From positions 1 to 7,916 of the forward strand of contig JAICQA010000122.1 in assembly GCA_025929595.1 (NCBI GenBank): a stretch of 7,916 bases of DNA, given 5' to 3'. The position numbers and the translations under genes were made by a program. The notes below the pieces were generated by a model, which was given only the letters and a program-made list of their open reading frames with translations, was not told the DNA's origin and ran no database searches. This document shows positions 6,014-7,916 of the stretch, piece after piece; the first letter of the stretch is position 1; each line of letters opens with the position of its first letter. The stretch comes from Xanthobacteraceae bacterium. Lineage in GTDB: Bacteria; Pseudomonadota; Alphaproteobacteria; Rhizobiales; Xanthobacteraceae.

Positions 6014-6751
6014 TCAATCGATTTCAAGACGATGAAAGCGGCCCCGCCGGAAGACGTAATAGGGCACCGGCGGATTGCCGCGCGCCTCGAGCCGGCGATC
6101 GATCTCGATCAGCACCGTCTTGCTGATCGTCGGCATGTCCGGACTCTCCTTGGCGGCGGAGATCGACAGCCATTTCAGCTCAACGAATTCGGCGTCCGGC
6201 CCGCTCGGGTCGCCGAGATCAAGCGCCACATGACCGCGGTCGGCGATGAAGAAGCGCGTATCGAAGCGGCGCGAACGGCCGGGCGGCGTGATCGCGCGGG
6301 CAACAAAGGTGAGGGCGGAGAGGTCGGGTGTGATGCCGGAGTTCGCGTAGGGCTGCCACTCGGGCGGACAGGCGGCGGGCGCGCCGCGCTTGCCGATCAG
6401 GAGACCCGTTTCCTCGAATGTCTCGCGCAGCGCGGTGAGCGCCAACATGCGCGGCTTGCCCGTGTATTTCTTCGGCACCCCGAAGCGGAGGCGTCGTTCG
6501 CTGTCCTTGTCGAGCTTGCCGATGCACGCCATGCGGCCGTCCGAGCGGTCGATGCGTCCACCGGGGAATACGAATTTGTTGGCCATGAAGGCGTGGCGCG
6601 CATGCCGGCGGCCAACGAGCACGTGCGGCTCGGATTTGGAGCGATCGACGAGGATCAGCGTCGCCGCGTCGCGCGGGCGGATTTTTCGGTGCTGGCCGGG
6701 GCTGTCTTCGATGCGCTCGACGCGCGTCAGGGTGTCGGCCAGCTCATTCAT
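6014..6751 (-). CDS. NUDIX hydrolase, NUDT19-like
   Basis: A 245-residue NUDIX-fold hydrolase, expected to cleave a nucleoside-diphosphate-linked substrate. The core REUxEExGU of the NUDIX box is present as RETFEETGLL (residues 109-118), with metal-binding Glu113 and Glu114. The glycine part, VFPGG (61-65), is separated from it by about 30 extra residues, and the usual Glu of Gx5E is not at its standard position. A split box is what I recall of NUDT19, an eukaryotic CoA diphosphatase, so a CoA-type substrate is possible but unproven. Residues 156-235 hold the rest of the fold with a Pro-rich end. Its ATG overlaps the DUF983 stop by 8 bases (ATGAATGA), indicating co-translation. As I recall, this gene usually sits beside rnr and DUF983 in Alphaproteobacteria, often followed by rpmG, which is absent here. 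Confidence 0.93.
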   Translation of the reverse strand: MNELADTLTRVERIEDSPGQHRKIRPRDAATLILVDRSKSEPHVLVGRRHARHAFMANKFVFPGGRIDRSDGRMACIGKLDKDSERRLRFGVPKKYTGKPRMLALTALRETFEETGLLIGKRGAPAACPPEWQPYANSGITPDLSALTFVARAITPPGRSRRFDTRFFIADRGHVALDLGDPSGPDAEFVELKWLSISAAKESPDMPTISKTVLIEIDRRLEARGNPPVPYYVFRRGRFHRLEID

Positions 6752-7169
6752 CGATCCGTCTCGCGGCGGGCTGCATCAGGAGGGCGCCATGTTCGTCGCT
6801 GACTGCGTGGCTGTCAAAGCCATGCATACGCATGGCCCATTGCAGGCCGACGATGGCGCCTTTCACCGGCTGCAGAAGCGCAAGCGAAAGACCGAGCGTG
6901 AGCGGAATCCAGAGCAGAAAATGGATGATGTAGTCGGGCCGGTATGCCATCTCGACCGCGAAGGCGAGCGGCACGACAACGTGCCCGACGACCGTGATGA
7001 CGAGATAGGCCGGCATGTCGTCGGCGCGGTGGTGGTGCAGGTCCTCGCCGCAGGCGGGGCAGCGGTCGGCGACTTTCAGGAACTTGCGAAAGAGCGAGCC
7101 TTTGCCGCAGGACGGGCAGCGTCCACGAGCGCCATTCAGCACCGACTGCAGCAGGTCGCGCGATTTCAT
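6744..7169 (-). CDS. DUF983 zinc-ribbon membrane protein
   Basis: A 141-residue protein of the DUF983 family, whose function is unknown. The N-terminus has two CxxC pairs, Cys18/Cys21 and Cys37/Cys40, forming a probable zinc ribbon, followed by a His triplet at 45-47 and the family-typical RADDMPAY. Two membrane helices follow at about 54-74 and 83-103, with a polar C-terminal tail. Length and layout are normal for the family. It begins 17 bases after rnr and its stop overlaps the NUDIX start, so all three are probably co-transcribed. The ATG at 7169 directly precedes the MKSRD start typical of the family; GGGG about 8 bases upstream may serve as its ribosome site. Confidence 0.93.
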   Translation of the reverse strand: MKSRDLLQSVLNGARGRCPSCGKGSLFRKFLKVADRCPACGEDLHHHRADDMPAYLVITVVGHVVVPLAFAVEMAYRPDYIIHFLLWIPLTLGLSLALLQPVKGAIVGLQWAMRMHGFDSHAVSDEHGALLMQPAARRIDE

Positions 7170-7186
7170 GGAGGTCGCCCCGCGAG

Positions 7187-7916
7187 TTACTTCTTCCGTT
7201 TGGAATGTACGCGCCGGTGGCGGCCTTTTCGATCCCCGGGCGTCGGTTTGCCGCGGGACTCGTATCGGGATTTTCCGCCCGATTTGCCGCGCGCGTCCTG
7301 CTTATGACGGGAGCGCATGTCGCGGCGGCCTTCGGAGAGCATCTCGAAGCGGAGCGCGCCGGCGGCCGGAATCGCCTCGACGAGCTTTACTTCGACCGTC
7401 TGGCCGAGCTGGTAGGTCTCGCCCGAGCGTTCGCCCACCATCGCGTGGCGGTTTTCCTCGTAGCGGAAAAATTCGGTGCCGAGCGTGCGAGCGGGGATGA
7501 AGCCGTCCGCGCCCGTGTCATCGAGCTTCACGAAGAGGCCGGAGCGCGTGACGCCGGAAATCCGCCCGCGAAAGGTCGCACCGACGCGGTCGGCCAGGAA
7601 ATTCGCGATCAATCGGTCGACCGTTTCACGCTCTGCCGCCATGGCGCGCCGCTCGGCGGCGGAAATGCGCGCGCCGATCTCGGCCAACGCTTCCTGCGTC
7701 GTGTCGGGCAGGCCGTCGTTGTTGTTTTCTTGGCTGAGATTGAGCGCGCGGATCAGTGCGCGATGAACGACGAGGTCGGCATAGCGGCGGATCGGCGAGG
7801 TGAAATGAGCGTAGCGGCGGAGTTGAAGGCCATAGTGGCCGTAATTCGTGGCGCCGTATTCGGCCTGCGCCTGGCTGCGCAGGACCACCTCATGCACAAG
7901 GCGCTCGTTGTCGGTG
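7187..7916 (-). CDS. rnr: Ribonuclease R, C-terminal part (5' end outside window)
   Basis: This is the C-terminal third of RNase R, a processive 3'-to-5' exoribonuclease of the RNB family that degrades structured RNA in the cytoplasm. The frame is open to the window edge (TDNERLVHEVVLRSQAQ) and full-length proteins have roughly 750 residues, so about 500 are missing, including the cold-shock domains and catalytic aspartates. The end of the RNB domain shows the hallmark SPIRRYADLVVHR (about 7760-7798). An S1 RNA-binding domain follows at about 7340-7588 (GRISGVTRSGLFVKL). The last 50 residues, about 7190-7339, form a tail rich in Arg, Lys and Gly, typical of RNase R and useful for RNA and ribosome contacts. 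The DUF983 gene follows after 17 bases. Confidence 0.96.
   Translation of the reverse strand, partial: TDNERLVHEVVLRSQAQAEYGATNYGHYGLQLRRYAHFTSPIRRYADLVVHRALIRALNLSQENNNDGLPDTTQEALAEIGARISAAERRAMAAERETVDRLIANFLADRVGATFRGRISGVTRSGLFVKLDDTGADGFIPARTLGTEFFRYEENRHAMVGERSGETYQLGQTVEVKLVEAIPAAGALRFEMLSEGRRDMRSRHKQDARGKSGGKSRYESRGKPTPGDRKGRHRRVHSKRKK

Noticed and set aside
6005..6016. Inverted repeat TGAGC-GA-GCTCA at the NUDIX stop
   Set aside because: Five-base arms with a two-base loop and no U-tract; not a credible terminator.
5727..6017. 97-residue N-terminal extension of the 48-residue membrane protein
   Set aside because: It overlaps the two-helix membrane gene, is Arg/Pro-rich, and the ATGA overlap marks the ATG at 5726 as the start.
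6032..7307. Long rightward open frames (6032-6802 and 6390-7307) opposite the NUDIX and DUF983 genes
   Set aside because: Antisense shadows in GC-rich DNA: low-complexity Arg/Ala-rich translations with no motif, fully covering well-recognised genes on the other strand.
1..7916. tRNA, rRNA, CRISPR array, insertion sequence, toxin-antitoxin or phage genes
   Set aside because: Read through on both strands; no spaced repeats, transposase motifs, terminal repeats or tRNA-like elements were seen.

Overview
The window is GC-rich, densely coded bacterial DNA with strong G/C third-position bias, so antisense frames stay open as shadow ORFs. The run RNase R, DUF983 protein, NUDIX hydrolase on one strand is, as I recall, common in Alphaproteobacteria, especially Hyphomicrobiales (Rhizobiales). 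That order is my best hint of origin; no rRNA, tRNA or phylogenetic marker confirms it. No mobile element, CRISPR array, tRNA or rRNA is visible, and the longest gap without a gene is under 100 bases.

Left part (1-3427), three separate transcription units. A FAD-dependent amine/amino-acid oxidoreductase of the DAO fold runs rightward and is cut at its 5' end by the window edge. It converges, with 6 bases between, on a leftward short-chain dehydrogenase whose motifs resemble dihydropteridine reductase (QDPR). That gene is divergent from a rightward aldehyde dehydrogenase, sharing a 95-base intergenic region that holds a TATAAT box and a repeated CATCGAT heptamer. An amine oxidase followed by an aldehyde dehydrogenase would fit oxidation of an amine to an acid, but the substrate is unknown.

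Right part (3434-7916), seven leftward genes in tight head-to-tail order. In transcription order they are RNase R (rnr, cut at its 5' end by the window edge), a DUF983 zinc-ribbon membrane protein, a NUDT19-like NUDIX hydrolase, two small membrane proteins, a membrane protein that fuses a ferric-reductase/MsrQ-like heme domain to a Rieske domain, and a soluble protein that fuses a Rieske domain to a flavodoxin-fold NAD(P)H:FMN reductase. The first three are housekeeping. The last four are joined by ATGA overlaps and an 8-base gap and look like one redox module.

The most interesting item is this four-gene module. Its cofactors could form a chain from NAD(P)H through FMN and two [2Fe-2S] Rieske centres to membrane heme b, or run in the opposite direction. 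It would replace the FAD/NAD-binding domain usually attached to ferric-reductase-type membrane domains. The cofactor motifs are read from the sequence; the chain, its direction and its final partner are inference.
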